Part shown: positions 29,706-39,126 of the stretch, piece by piece
Layout: each line of letters begins with the position of its first letter
Numbering within the stretch: the stretch's first letter is position 1
Assembly (NCBI RefSeq): GCF_014174255.1
Contig: NZ_JABEQJ010000010.1
Span: 62,001 to 126,000, forward strand
DNA: 64,000 bases
From: Gluconacetobacter sacchari
GTDB lineage: Bacteria > Pseudomonadota > Alphaproteobacteria > Acetobacterales > Acetobacteraceae
Direction: 5' to 3'
Notes under the pieces: generated by a model
The model's input: the letters and a program-made list of their open reading frames with translations, nothing else
Database searches by the model: none
What the model was told of the DNA's origin: nothing
Position numbers and translations under genes: made by a program

Positions 29706-30578
29706 CTATACGCCGTCAGATTCGATCGATGCTGCACCGCCACCGGCCACTCGCACCAGCCCACGATGACTGGGAGCCTCGATAAATTCAAGAATCTCTG
29801 CCACCTTCGCCTCGTCACCATATTCAGCCCGCACACCTGCCAGCCGATGGCTGAAGGCCGCCTTTTCGTCATCCATCGCACGAGGATAGAGGGCACGAAA
29901 TGCACGACGGAGCCGATGCATCTCATCTGGCCGCACACCGTTCCGCTTCAGCCAGATCCAGTGCAGCCCAACCAGCCGGGCGCGGTTCCCCAGCACGCTG
30001 CCATAGGGAATGACATCGGCCTCGACTCCACAGACACCACCGACCAGTGCCGCGTGACCGATGCGCACGAACTGGTGCAACGCCGCGGCGCCCATGATCC
30101 GCGCCTGATCTCCGATCGTGACGTGTCCACCCATTACGACATTGTTTACGATGATGACACCATTGCCCAACGTGCAGTCATGCGCGATGTGGGAATTCGC
30201 CATGATCAGGCAATCGTCGCCGACCCGCGTCACACCACTGCCGGTAGCGGTACCGCGATGGATCGTCACATGCTCGCGGACCACGGTCCGCGCTCCGATA
30301 ATGCAGCGTGTAGGCTCGCCACGGTATTTCAGATCCTGGGGTGCCAAGCCGATCGTTGTGAAGGGATAGCAGACGACGCCAGGACCAATCCGCGTGCGGC
30401 CGTCGATGATCACGTTGGCGATCAGGTGCGCGCCGTCCTCGATCACGACGTCGGGACCAACCGAACACCAAGGACCGACTTTGACCCCATGCCCGATCCG
30501 GGCTCCGTCCGCGATGATCGAAGATGGATGAATTTCGGCGGCCCGGCTTACGGAGTCCATTTGTGCCAAATCGGTCAA
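29706..30578 (-). CDS. lpxA: UDP-GlcNAc O-acyltransferase LpxA
   Basis: Catalyses the first committed step of lipid A synthesis, moving a hydroxyacyl chain from ACP to UDP-GlcNAc. It has 290 residues (E. coli 262). Hexapeptide repeats of the left-handed beta-helix fill about residues 15-200 (IHPSSIIADGARIGHGVKVG). The catalytic His lies in ANSHIAHDCTLGN, followed by GNRARLVGLHWIWLKRNG. A helical C-terminal domain ends in a Gly/Ala-rich tail. Confidence 0.96.
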   Translation of the reverse strand: MTDLAQMDSVSRAAEIHPSSIIADGARIGHGVKVGPWCSVGPDVVIEDGAHLIANVIIDGRTRIGPGVVCYPFTTIGLAPQDLKYRGEPTRCIIGARTVVREHVTIHRGTATGSGVTRVGDDCLIMANSHIAHDCTLGNGVIIVNNVVMGGHVTIGDQARIMGAAALHQFVRIGHAALVGGVCGVEADVIPYGSVLGNRARLVGLHWIWLKRNGVRPDEMHRLRRAFRALYPRAMDDEKAAFSHRLAGVRAEYGDEAKVAEILEFIEAPSHRGLVRVAGGGAASIESDGV

Positions 30579-30702
30579 TATGCTCTCCCACCCCGCAGGG
30601 CCCGACCTTGAACGTCACATTTCAGCAGACCGGATACCGCACTCCACGCCGCCCAGAAACTCCTACCCGGCAACGAAACGTTTCAATTCGGTCCAGCCGA
30701 TT

Positions 30703-31224
30703 TCAACCCATAATCATCGCGCTGAAGGTCGCTTCGGCGACCGACACCCCATCTACGCGTGCAACGCCCTTGAATTTCCAAACATTTGCGCGACTGCGTT
30801 CCTTCTCAACATGGATACGCAATTGATCGCCCGGCTCCACCGGACGCCGAAACTTGGCGCCATCGATGGTCATGAAATAGACCAGCTTGCCTTCAAATGC
30901 CGCCCCCAGCGTCAATACGACCAAGGTCGCCGCTGTCTGTGCCATCGCTTCAATGATCAGCACGCCTGGCATCACGGGCCGCGAGGGGAAATGCCCCTGA
31001 AAATGCGGTTCGCTGGCCGTGACGTTCTTGATCCCGACCGCAGACGACCCCAGCACGATATCGACCATTCGATCAATCAGCAGGAATGGATAGCGATGGG
31101 GAATCGCTTCCATGATCCGCATCACGTCAATCGCTTCGATACTGGTCGGGCTGTCGCCCACTGCGGGAACCTCTACTTCTTTATTCACGTCGTCCGACCA
31201 TTTTTCTCGGGACGGCGAATCCAC
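30703..31224 (-). CDS. fabZ: 3-Hydroxyacyl-ACP dehydratase FabZ
   Basis: Dehydrates hydroxyacyl-ACP in fatty acid elongation and balances the pool used by LpxA/LpxD. It is a hot-dog fold protein of 173 residues with a longer N-terminus than usual. The catalytic His is in [16 protein letters not shown] and the Glu in [10 protein letters not shown]. The GTG at 31224 is the furthest start; a GTG at 31188 ([10 protein letters not shown]) gives a more typical length. A 124-base gap separates it from lpxA. Confidence 0.94.
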   Translation of the reverse strand: MDSPSREKWSDDVNKEVEVPAVGDSPTSIEAIDVMRIMEAIPHRYPFLLIDRMVDIVLGSSAVGIKNVTASEPHFQGHFPSRPVMPGVLIIEAMAQTAATLVVLTLGAAFEGKLVYFMTIDGAKFRRPVEPGDQLRIHVEKERSRANVWKFKGVARVDGVSVAEATFSAMIMG

Positions 31225-31281
31225 GCGTCATTTTCACACGGGTACCCACCTGTTCCGGTTGAATTCCGGGGGCCTGGCGTC

Positions 31282-32355
31282 TCAGGCCTCTCCTCCTCCT
31301 TCGCGCGGCGTCTTCTTTGCCAGACGCCGCAACACCGCCACATTCCGGAAAAACTCCCGAAATGGCATCGCAGGGCTGCCGATAACATCAGCCCCAGCGT
31401 CTACATCCGACATCACGCCACATTGCGCACCGATCCTGGCCTTGTCGCCAATCCGAATATGACCGATCAGACCAGCCTGGGCAGCAACGGTGACGAAATC
31501 ACCAAGTTCCGTAGACCCTGATATCCCCGCTTGGGAAACCACGATACAGCAACGTCCCAAGCGAACATTATGGCCAATCTGTACCAGATTGTCGAGCCGC
31601 GAGCCCGCACCTATGACAGTGTCTTGCGACGAACCTCGGTCGATGGTTGAGTTCGCCCCGACTTCAACCCCATCTTCCAAGACCACACGCCCCAACTGGG
31701 GAACGGTTTCGAACCCCTCTGGACCGACTGCGAACCCGAAACCTTCCTGCCCGATCCGCACGCCTGCCAGCAACGTCACTCGATCGCCCATAAGCGTGTG
31801 CGATACGCTGGCGTGGGTGCCGATCCGGCAATGGGCACCGATCCGCACCCCATCGCCAATGACAACATGCGAATCGATACGGGTTTTCGCCCCCACTGAC
31901 ACACCGGCACCTATCACCACGAAGGGCCCAATCTGCGCCGAAGAATCGATGACCGCATCCACCCCCACCAAGGCAGTCGGATGAATACCCGGAGCCACGG
32001 CCGGCGGCGGATGAAACAGGCCGGCCACACGGGCCCAAGCCAGATAGGGCGCCGGACAAATCAGCCCGATCGTTCCCTTCGGCAGTCGGTCGACAAAGGC
32101 CTGACCCAGCAACACTATGCCCGCCCGCGTCTGATTCAGCAGCGGTGCATAGCGGCGGTTGTCAAGGAAGCTGACTTCCTGTGGGCCAGCGGATTGCAGC
32201 GGGGCCACGCCAACATAAAGCTTATCAGGATCACTTCCCTCATCCCCGACAATCCGGGCACCGGCGCATTCCGCAAGCTTTTCAAGCGAAAACGGACCAC
32301 TCCGCTGGAAGAACCGCCCGTCTCCCGTCAGGGCGGTATCGACTTGCCCCTCCAT
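31282..32355 (-). CDS. lpxD: UDP-3-O-acylglucosamine N-acyltransferase LpxD
   Basis: Adds the second hydroxyacyl chain in lipid A synthesis. It has 357 residues. The N-terminal uridine-binding domain (about 20-110) includes VSFLDNRRYAPLLNQTRAG. Hexapeptide repeats follow (IHPTALVGVDAVIDSSAQIG, IGQEGFGFAVGPEGF). The catalytic His is in NLVQIGHNVRLGR. ATG 32355, 16 bases after the skp stop, is chosen over earlier in-frame ATGs that fall inside skp. Confidence 0.95.
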   Translation of the reverse strand: MEGQVDTALTGDGRFFQRSGPFSLEKLAECAGARIVGDEGSDPDKLYVGVAPLQSAGPQEVSFLDNRRYAPLLNQTRAGIVLLGQAFVDRLPKGTIGLICPAPYLAWARVAGLFHPPPAVAPGIHPTALVGVDAVIDSSAQIGPFVVIGAGVSVGAKTRIDSHVVIGDGVRIGAHCRIGTHASVSHTLMGDRVTLLAGVRIGQEGFGFAVGPEGFETVPQLGRVVLEDGVEVGANSTIDRGSSQDTVIGAGSRLDNLVQIGHNVRLGRCCIVVSQAGISGSTELGDFVTVAAQAGLIGHIRIGDKARIGAQCGVMSDVDAGADVIGSPAMPFREFFRNVAVLRRLAKKTPREGGGEA

Positions 32356-32371
32356 CTCGTGCCGCGCTCGC

Positions 32372-33268
32372 TTAGTGATGCGTTGCTGCGGGGGGCGCGG
32401 CAGGTGCAACCACTGGCGCGGGAGCTTCCTGCTGCTGGCGCTCGACATCTGCGGTGGTCGGCATGGTACCCGACTTCGCCAGCACCTCGGGATCAACATT
32501 CGCTGCAGGAATGAAAACCGTTGGCAACACCTTGTTCAACTGGTCCGCGACCTGCTGAGTGATGTCCAGTCCCTCCTGGCTGAGAGCGACCTGCTCACGA
32601 TGGAGAACCAGGTTCATGCCGCGACTGCCCGCCACTTGGCGGATGATCTGGACCAGCTCGCGCTCAATCTGCCCCAGCGAGACTTGTGCCGCTTCCTGAA
32701 TGATCCGGTTGCGATTCCGGAAATCGCGCTGAGCACTGATCACGCGCTCTTGCAGGTGACGTTCGCGCTGCTGGATCTGATCCGACGACATGTTCTTAGC
32801 CTGGGCCTGTAGCTTCTGCTGCTCGTCCCGCCAACCGGCCTGTTCTTTCTGCGCTTCGCGCGCTAACTCGTCGCGCCGGCCGCCCAGCACGTGCTCAGCC
32901 TGCTGTGCCGCAGTAGACAGACGCATGACGTCAGGCACACTGATCACGCCGATCACCGGCACAGGAGGCGCGACGCCGCGCGGAATATCAGGCGACGGGG
33001 GTACGGGCGGCAACGGCAGAATCGGCGGCGTCTGCGACTGCGTCTCATCACTGTCAACTGGGGCGGCAGGCATGGGAACCGCCGCGTTACGCGCCGGACC
33101 GCGAGGAGTAGACGTCGCCGGTGCGGGTTGAGCGGTCTTGGGCACGAACCAGCCGGCATTTCCCCCCGACGACGCGGCCCCCTGCGCCCATACCGAGCTA
33201 TTGGCGGCACTGACGCAGGATAGTACGACGGCCGCGACCAGAGCGGATGCGCCACGTGAACGAAGCAT
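32372..33268 (-). CDS. skp: OmpH/Skp family periplasmic chaperone
   Basis: Holds unfolded outer-membrane proteins on their way to the BAM complex. It has 298 residues, much longer than E. coli Skp (161). A signal peptide (residues 1-29, ALVAAVVLSCVSAANSSVWA) is followed by about 75 residues rich in Pro, Ala and Ser. The Skp core follows: the short beta strand VIGVISVPDVMRLSTAAQQA and charged coiled-coil helices (REAQKEQAGWRDEQQKLQAQ). A Pro/Ala C-terminal tail follows VFIPAANVDPE. ATG 33268 has GAGGTG just upstream and starts seven bases after bamA. Confidence 0.88.
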   Translation of the reverse strand: MLRSRGASALVAAVVLSCVSAANSSVWAQGAASSGGNAGWFVPKTAQPAPATSTPRGPARNAAVPMPAAPVDSDETQSQTPPILPLPPVPPSPDIPRGVAPPVPVIGVISVPDVMRLSTAAQQAEHVLGGRRDELAREAQKEQAGWRDEQQKLQAQAKNMSSDQIQQRERHLQERVISAQRDFRNRNRIIQEAAQVSLGQIERELVQIIRQVAGSRGMNLVLHREQVALSQEGLDITQQVADQLNKVLPTVFIPAANVDPEVLAKSGTMPTTADVERQQQEAPAPVVAPAAPPAATHH

Positions 33269-33275
33269 TGTCACC

Positions 33276-35696
33276 TCAGAATTGCTGGCCGAAGCCGAAG
33301 CGGAACAATTGGGTCCGGTCATGTTTCTGCTTCAAAACCGGGATACCAAGGTCGATATTGATCAAACCGAAAGGGCTTTTCCACGCAAAGCCGACGCCGG
33401 TAGTGACGCGAGGGGTCAGCGTATCGCCATATACCGGAGTATAGCGGGGCATATCCTGCAAAGATGTATAGCGCCTTTTGAGGCGCAACCCATCCAACCC
33501 ACCCATATCAACGAAATAACGCCCACGGATCCCCATGTCGGCTCCAAAAGGCATCGGGAAATTGAGGGTGGCCGATGCGGTATAAATGAAGCGACCACCG
33601 AGGAAATCCTCCTGCGAATGCATCGCGTAAGACTGGCCGTTCCATGTATAGGCCGGGATGCCCATGCTGCGCGGTCCGGCACCACCGTCTTGGAAGCCGC
33701 GCAGCGTACTGCCGCCCAAGTAGAAGTTATCAATGATGTCGCTTCGGCCTCCGCCCCAGTTGGCGATATCACCCGCGCCGCTCGTCAACGCCAGCGTCCA
33801 ATCATGGTTGCCCGTCAAGTCGTCCAGCGGAATGTAATAACCGACGTCCACTTTGCCGCGGATATAGCGTTCATTCCCGCCCAAACCTGCGACGTCACCC
33901 CCCAACCGCACCACGTAGCCACTATGCGGCTGCGTGCGATTGTCGCGCGTGTCATAGGTAATGGTCGTGCTGAGCTGGGACAGCAGCGACCAGCCGGTCT
34001 GATCGAGAACGTACCAAGAAGCGTCGGTGTAGGCATTGTCGACGTTACGGTCCGTCAGCGTATAGCTCCAGGACTGGGACAGGTGGTTGGTATATGCGTA
34101 CCCCATCCGCAGCGTGATACCATACCGCCCTTCTGAATAGTTCTGGTAGGTCTGGTAATTGTTCTGGATAACGAAGATATCGACGCCAGCGACCAGGTTC
34201 CGGTTCAGGAAATACGGATCGCTGACCGAGATATCCGCTTGTCGCTGGTAATAGGCCATCGTACCCGAAATGCCGGCATCGACACCCGAGCCCAGCAGAT
34301 TATGCTGCTTCAGGCCGATATTGCCCAGGATCCCGACGTCGGTCGAATAACCACCGCCCAGCGAAAATTCACCGGTTGGCTTCTCGACGACATTTATTGC
34401 CACGTTCGTTCTATCCGGGGCCGAACCCGGGGTCTGATCGACCGAAACAGTACTGAAATACCCCAAATCCTGTAGGATCGCCTTGGCGTATTTTCGCTCG
34501 GTGGGAGTGTACGGATCGCCTTCGGACATTGGAAGCTGGCGCCGAATCACAGCATCCTGCGTGATCGTATTACCGTTGATGTCAATCCGTTCGACATAGG
34601 TACGCGGCCCTTCGCTGACATCGAACAGCAGGTCCACGACACGTTTTTCAGGGTTACGGGCGATTTCCGGCCGCACCATGGCGAACGGATAACCCTTGCC
34701 TTGCAGGATTTCCTGCATATCAGTCGCATTATGCTGCACCGCGCTACCATCGTACCACTGGTTCGCGAACAACTCGATATATTTGCGCAGCGACGCCGCA
34801 CTGACGTGCTTCAACGACGAACGGATATTCACGCGCCCAAGGCGGTAGCGCGGCCCCTCGTCCACCGTAAAGGTCACGTAGAAGGATTTACGGTCCGGCG
34901 ACAATTCGCCGGTCTGATTACGCACCTGAAAATCGACAAATCCATTACGCAGGTAGAAGCGACGCAACAGTTCGGAATCGTACCGGATACGCTCGGGGTT
35001 ATATTCGTCGGACGACGCGAAGAAACGGTACCAGGCCGTCTCTTTCGACGAAATGACCTGCGCCAGCCTCGCCTCGCTGAACGCCTTGTTGCCAACGAAA
35101 GCAATCTTGTGGATCAAAGTCTGAGCGGCTTCGTTGATTTGAAAGACCACGTCGACCCGATTATGAGCCAGCCGAATAATCTGTGGCGTTACGGTCGCGG
35201 CGTAGCGGGCCTTGCTGGCGTAAACCTCCAGAATTTTCTGGCGATCGGACGCCGTGATCTGGGTCGAGAACACCGCACGCGGCCGCAACGCAATGACCTT
35301 GCGCAGATCCTCGTCCTTCGCGGCATGATTACCTTCGAACACGATGCGATTGACAATCGGATTCTCGATCAGACGCACTTGAAGCACGTCGCCCGAGCGA
35401 TGCAGTGTGACATCGCGAAACAGGCCGGTGGCGTACAACGTCTTCAACGACCGATCGAGTTCGTCCTGATTGAACGGATCTCCTGGTTGTACGACCATGT
35501 AAGAGAGGACGGTGCTGGTCTCGATTCGATCGTTACCGGTGACCTGGATGGATTCGATGATGCCGCCTAACCGAGCGGCATGCGTCCCCGAAGCCTGATC
35601 CGCCGCCCCTCCGCCACGCCGAGCCTCGGCGCTTCCGGCGAAAAATAGCGGCACGAGGCAAACCGACGCAAGAAGCGTTGAACGTTTAGTCGGCAA
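33276..35696 (-). CDS. bamA: Outer membrane protein assembly factor BamA
   Basis: The central Omp85 insertase of the outer membrane. It has 806 residues from TTG 35696, which gives a compact signal peptide (LLASVCLVPLFFAGSAEA) and has GGGGGAAG seven bases upstream; ATG 35765 is an alternative lacking both. Five POTRA domains occupy about 45-400, the first containing IESIQVTGNDRIETSTVLSY. A 16-strand barrel follows, with the lid-lock motif in STLRGFQDGGAGPR and the C-terminal beta signal ending FGFGQQF. rseP, bamA and skp are consecutive, as in most proteobacteria. Confidence 0.96.
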   Translation of the reverse strand: MPTKRSTLLASVCLVPLFFAGSAEARRGGGAADQASGTHAARLGGIIESIQVTGNDRIETSTVLSYMVVQPGDPFNQDELDRSLKTLYATGLFRDVTLHRSGDVLQVRLIENPIVNRIVFEGNHAAKDEDLRKVIALRPRAVFSTQITASDRQKILEVYASKARYAATVTPQIIRLAHNRVDVVFQINEAAQTLIHKIAFVGNKAFSEARLAQVISSKETAWYRFFASSDEYNPERIRYDSELLRRFYLRNGFVDFQVRNQTGELSPDRKSFYVTFTVDEGPRYRLGRVNIRSSLKHVSAASLRKYIELFANQWYDGSAVQHNATDMQEILQGKGYPFAMVRPEIARNPEKRVVDLLFDVSEGPRTYVERIDINGNTITQDAVIRRQLPMSEGDPYTPTERKYAKAILQDLGYFSTVSVDQTPGSAPDRTNVAINVVEKPTGEFSLGGGYSTDVGILGNIGLKQHNLLGSGVDAGISGTMAYYQRQADISVSDPYFLNRNLVAGVDIFVIQNNYQTYQNYSEGRYGITLRMGYAYTNHLSQSWSYTLTDRNVDNAYTDASWYVLDQTGWSLLSQLSTTITYDTRDNRTQPHSGYVVRLGGDVAGLGGNERYIRGKVDVGYYIPLDDLTGNHDWTLALTSGAGDIANWGGGRSDIIDNFYLGGSTLRGFQDGGAGPRSMGIPAYTWNGQSYAMHSQEDFLGGRFIYTASATLNFPMPFGADMGIRGRYFVDMGGLDGLRLKRRYTSLQDMPRYTPVYGDTLTPRVTTGVGFAWKSPFGLINIDLGIPVLKQKHDRTQLFRFGFGQQF

Positions 35697-35852
35697 ATTC
35701 GGCTTCCCCCAAACCAGACGCTCTACGGACCAGCAAACCGCGCCGGGCGATAATGGAGTCGCCACGCGCGGGAACGATCATATCCGCTTGGCGGACGTAT
35801 CCGAAAATCCCCCCTTCGCGCAAGCGCCTGCACACTCACAGATGCTGCCGCG

Positions 35853-36956
35853 TCAACCGCTCAGGGACGCAACCCAGCGGAACAGGCCGAAATGCGACAG
35901 ATCATTGAACGTAGAAAATAGAAACAGTCCTGCGATGACCGCGAAACCAGCCTGAAAACTGATGTCGCGAACCCGGCGCGAGACCGGACGCCCAAGCAGT
36001 GCTTCCAGCCCGTAAAACACCAGCCTGCCACCATCCAGCACGGGGATTGGGAACAAGTTAATCAGGCCCAGATTGACCGACAGCAGCGCCATGAAAGACA
36101 CAAGACTGGCCGCCCCGTAATGAGCGACCTGTCCAGACATCTGTGCGATCCGCAGCGGGCCACCGAGATCCTTTGCACTGTGCCGACCGGTCAGCATCTG
36201 CCACAACCCAGTCAGCGTCTGGACCATCAGGTGCCAAGTTTCCTCCACTGCGGCGACAAGCGCCGCCAGCGGCGACATTGGCTTACTGACGGTCGCGGTG
36301 AACATGACCCCAAGCTGCCCAGTCCTGCCTCCGGCTTTATCCGTCACAGTCCCGACCGTCACAGGCAAGGTCATTGTCAGGTTGCCGCGTCTAACCGTCA
36401 GTTCCGTGTGCTCACCCGGCTCTGCCGCGACACGTGCCTGGATATCCGCGACATCGGAGACCGCGCGATCTCCGATTCGCACGATCACGTCGTCAGGCTT
36501 CAACCCGGCCACTTCGGCCGCGCTGCCCGGCATGACCTGACCTACTACATTGTGAATCTCAGGCCGGCCCGCGAGCATGAACAGTCCTGCGAACAATACG
36601 ATGGCCAGCAGGAAATTGAAAACGGGACCGGCTACGATTACGATCGCCCGCGACAATACCGGTTTGTCATGAAAGGTCCGACCAGGTAGCCACGCCGCGA
36701 TCTGCTCGGGAGTCGCCTCGTCCGGCCCCTCGAACCCATGTGGTTTGACGTATCCACCCAGCGGAACGGGGCACACCCTCCATTCCGTTCCAACCCGGTC
36801 ATGCCATCTCAGCAGGGGGCGCCCGAATCCGATCGAGAAGACATCGACATGCACTCCCCTCCACCGGGCGGCCAGATAGTGACCCAGTTCATGAACGAAC
36901 ACCAGAACACCCAGCACGAGGGCAAAAGCAAGAAGGGTCCGCAGCAACTCGGGCAT
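35853..36956 (-). CDS. rseP: Site-2 intramembrane protease RseP
   Basis: A zinc metalloprotease that cleaves anti-sigma factors and leftover signal peptides within the membrane. It has 367 residues, shorter than E. coli (450), consistent with a single PDZ domain. The HExxH motif is VFVHELGHYLAARW in the first membrane segment, PDZ is about 130-200 (VMPGSAAEVAGLKPDDVIVR), and the second zinc-ligand motif is FPIPVLDGGRLVFYGLE. A 62-base gap separates it from dxr. Confidence 0.95.
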   Translation of the reverse strand: MPELLRTLLAFALVLGVLVFVHELGHYLAARWRGVHVDVFSIGFGRPLLRWHDRVGTEWRVCPVPLGGYVKPHGFEGPDEATPEQIAAWLPGRTFHDKPVLSRAIVIVAGPVFNFLLAIVLFAGLFMLAGRPEIHNVVGQVMPGSAAEVAGLKPDDVIVRIGDRAVSDVADIQARVAAEPGEHTELTVRRGNLTMTLPVTVGTVTDKAGGRTGQLGVMFTATVSKPMSPLAALVAAVEETWHLMVQTLTGLWQMLTGRHSAKDLGGPLRIAQMSGQVAHYGAASLVSFMALLSVNLGLINLFPIPVLDGGRLVFYGLEALLGRPVSRRVRDISFQAGFAVIAGLFLFSTFNDLSHFGLFRWVASLSG

Positions 36957-37018
36957 AATGATGGGTCAGCTCCTCATGGCGATATCGCCGATCTCGGGCG
37001 CACGGGCCCCGGCGAGGG

Positions 37019-38176
37019 TTAGGCGGCGAGAGATGCTGTTCGCAACCTGGCGGCGCGGCGGGCTTCCTCGTCCCAATGCAGCACCTCTTCCAGCGAATCG
37101 GCGCTCTGTCGCCCAAGCACCTGCATCACGTCCTCGACCACGCGGGCAATTTCGAGGAACCCGATCGTACCCCCCAGAAATGCCTCCACCGCGATTTCGT
37201 TCGCGGCAGACAGGATAGTGGGGACGGCACCCCCAGCACGCAAGGACTCACGGGCCAGCCGCAGAGCGGGAAAGCGCACCTCGTCTGGCTCTTCAAAATC
37301 CATTCGTCCCAGCGCCGCCAGGTCCAGACGCGGCGAATTCGTCGCCATGCGCGCCGGCCACGCCAAGGTGTGGGCGATCGGGATACGCATGTCGGCCGAG
37401 CCCATCTGGCCCACGATACTGCCGTCACTATACTGAACCAGGCCATGCACCACCGATTGCGGATGGACGACGACGCCGATCCGGTCCTCGGTCAGCGCGA
37501 ACAAGCGCGCGGCTTCAATGACTTCCAGCCCCTTGTTGAACATGGTGGCCGAATCGATGGTGATCTTGGCTCCCATCGTCCATGTCGGGTGCTTCAGCGC
37601 CGCTTCCGGAGTCGCCTTTTCCATCTCAGCCAGACTGGCGCGGCGAAACGGACCGCCCGAGGCGGTCAGCACAATCTTCTCTACCTCGGCAACCTGACGG
37701 TCGGCCATCGCCTGGAAGATCGCGTTATGCTCGGAATCCACCGGCAGCAGCGTGGCCCCGGCCTGCTGCACCGCGCGCAGCATGACATCACCCGCGCAGA
37801 CGAGCGCCTCCTTGTTCGCCAGAGCGACGAAGCGGCCATTGCCGACCGCCGCGAGGGTGGGTTCCAACCCGATCGCACCTGTTATGGCAGCCATGGTCCA
37901 GTCCACTGGATGCGCAGCGGCCTCGATCACCGCCTGCCGGCCGCCCGATGCAACGATGCCGGTGCCATCCAGCAGTGCTCGGAGTTCCGGAAGGCAGGCC
38001 TCGTCAGCAATAACGGCGTGGTCTGCCCGCAGCGCCCGGGCCTGTTCGGCCAAGCGTTGGACATTGCGGCCACCGACCAACACCGCCGCGCGAAAGCGCT
38101 CCGGCGCCTGCAATAGCAGATCGACCGTGGAACAGCCGATACTGCCGGTGCTGCCCAGGACGGTGACTGACTTCAT
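37019..38176 (-). CDS. dxr: 1-Deoxy-D-xylulose 5-phosphate reductoisomerase
   Basis: The NADPH-dependent second step of the MEP isoprenoid pathway, feeding UppS, hopanoids and quinones. It has 385 residues. The dinucleotide motif is VTVLGSTGSIGCSTVDLLLQ. Active-site sequences include LLPVDSEHNAIFQ (metal Asp and Glu), TASGGPFR and HPTWTMGAKITIDSATMFNK in two parts. ATG 38176 begins exactly at the motif; the frame is open upstream through cdsA but has no plausible earlier start. Confidence 0.96.
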   Translation of the reverse strand: MKSVTVLGSTGSIGCSTVDLLLQAPERFRAAVLVGGRNVQRLAEQARALRADHAVIADEACLPELRALLDGTGIVASGGRQAVIEAAAHPVDWTMAAITGAIGLEPTLAAVGNGRFVALANKEALVCAGDVMLRAVQQAGATLLPVDSEHNAIFQAMADRQVAEVEKIVLTASGGPFRRASLAEMEKATPEAALKHPTWTMGAKITIDSATMFNKGLEVIEAARLFALTEDRIGVVVHPQSVVHGLVQYSDGSIVGQMGSADMRIPIAHTLAWPARMATNSPRLDLAALGRMDFEEPDEVRFPALRLARESLRAGGAVPTILSAANEIAVEAFLGGTIGFLEIARVVEDVMQVLGRQSADSLEEVLHWDEEARRAARLRTASLAA

Positions 38177-38214
38177 GCCTTTTTTCTTCCCTACCGTTCG
38201 GCGTCGACACGCCA

Positions 38215-39126
38215 TCATCCCAATTGGATCGTTCGTCCGCCGCGCGGCGCATGCGCCCCCGTATCGGCGTGCCCCGCAAATAAGGCGGACAGCAGGCCGG
38301 CGGGGGTCACATACCAGAACGCCTCGCCTCCCGCCGCCCCCAGAGAGAGCAGGGCTGCCAGCGGCGCCGCGACCAGCAAGCCGTCGAAGCGATCCAGAAG
38401 CCCCCCATGTCCGGGAATGATCGCACCGGAATCCTTGACCCCGCGCGCCCGTTTCAGCGCACTTTCGGCCAGGTCGCCAAGCTGGGCCGCCACAGCCATC
38501 ATAGCTCCGAACACGATGCCGCGCACCCACGTCTCCGACCCCGACGCCAGCGCGCAGACCAGGCCCCCGGCCACCATGGCGCTGGCCAGCCCCCCTGCGG
38601 ATCCAGACCAGGTCTTGGCCGGAGAAATCGCGGGTGCCAGCTTGGGGCCGCCGAGCATGCGACCGATCAGATAGGCCCCGCTGTCGCTAACGGCGACGCA
38701 GATGATGACGAACAGCACCTCACCCGTACCCGGCACCGTCATCAGCCGCAGCCACAGCAGCGCCAACCCGGCACAGCCGATCACCACCTGGCCGCTCCAT
38801 AGCGCAGGTCCGAACACGAACGCGCCGCCCAGGACCAGAAACGCCACCAGCCAATGTCCACTCAGCGCGGCGGCCATGGCGGCAACCGGCCATGCGACAT
38901 ACAGCACGGCCCGCCACGACCGCGCGGCCAATCCGAACAGGCGCCCCCACTCGACCACCATGCCCGTCGTGGCCAGGAGGACAAGCGCCGCATAGGCCGC
39001 CCCTCCGGCCCAGATACACAGAGCCGCCACCGGCGCGAGAACGGCAGCCGAAATCAGGCGGGTACGGAGATCCTTCCAGTTTCTGCCCGAGCGTGGAGTG
39101 CTGGGAAGTTCAGAGCCGAGGACGGG
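38215..39126 (-). CDS. cdsA: Phosphatidate cytidylyltransferase
   Basis: Makes CDP-diacylglycerol from phosphatidate and CTP. It is a multi-pass membrane enzyme of 303 residues with about seven hydrophobic segments. The family signature appears at the C-terminal side as AESALKRARGVKDSG and IIPGHGGLLDRFDG, holding the conserved Lys-Arg, Lys-Asp and His-Gly-Gly. GTG 39126 is preferred because AAAGG lies seven bases upstream; it overlaps the uppS end by 17 bases. GTG 39144 is an alternative. Confidence 0.93.
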   Translation of the reverse strand, partial: PVLGSELPSTPRSGRNWKDLRTRLISAAVLAPVAALCIWAGGAAYAALVLLATTGMVVEWGRLFGLAARSWRAVLYVAWPVAAMAAALSGHWLVAFLVLGGAFVFGPALWSGQVVIGCAGLALLWLRLMTVPGTGEVLFVIICVAVSDSGAYLIGRMLGGPKLAPAISPAKTWSGSAGGLASAMVAGGLVCALASGSETWVRGIVFGAMMAVAAQLGDLAESALKRARGVKDSGAIIPGHGGLLDRFDGLLVAAPLAALLSLGAAGGEAFWYVTPAGLLSALFAGHADTGAHAPRGGRTIQLG

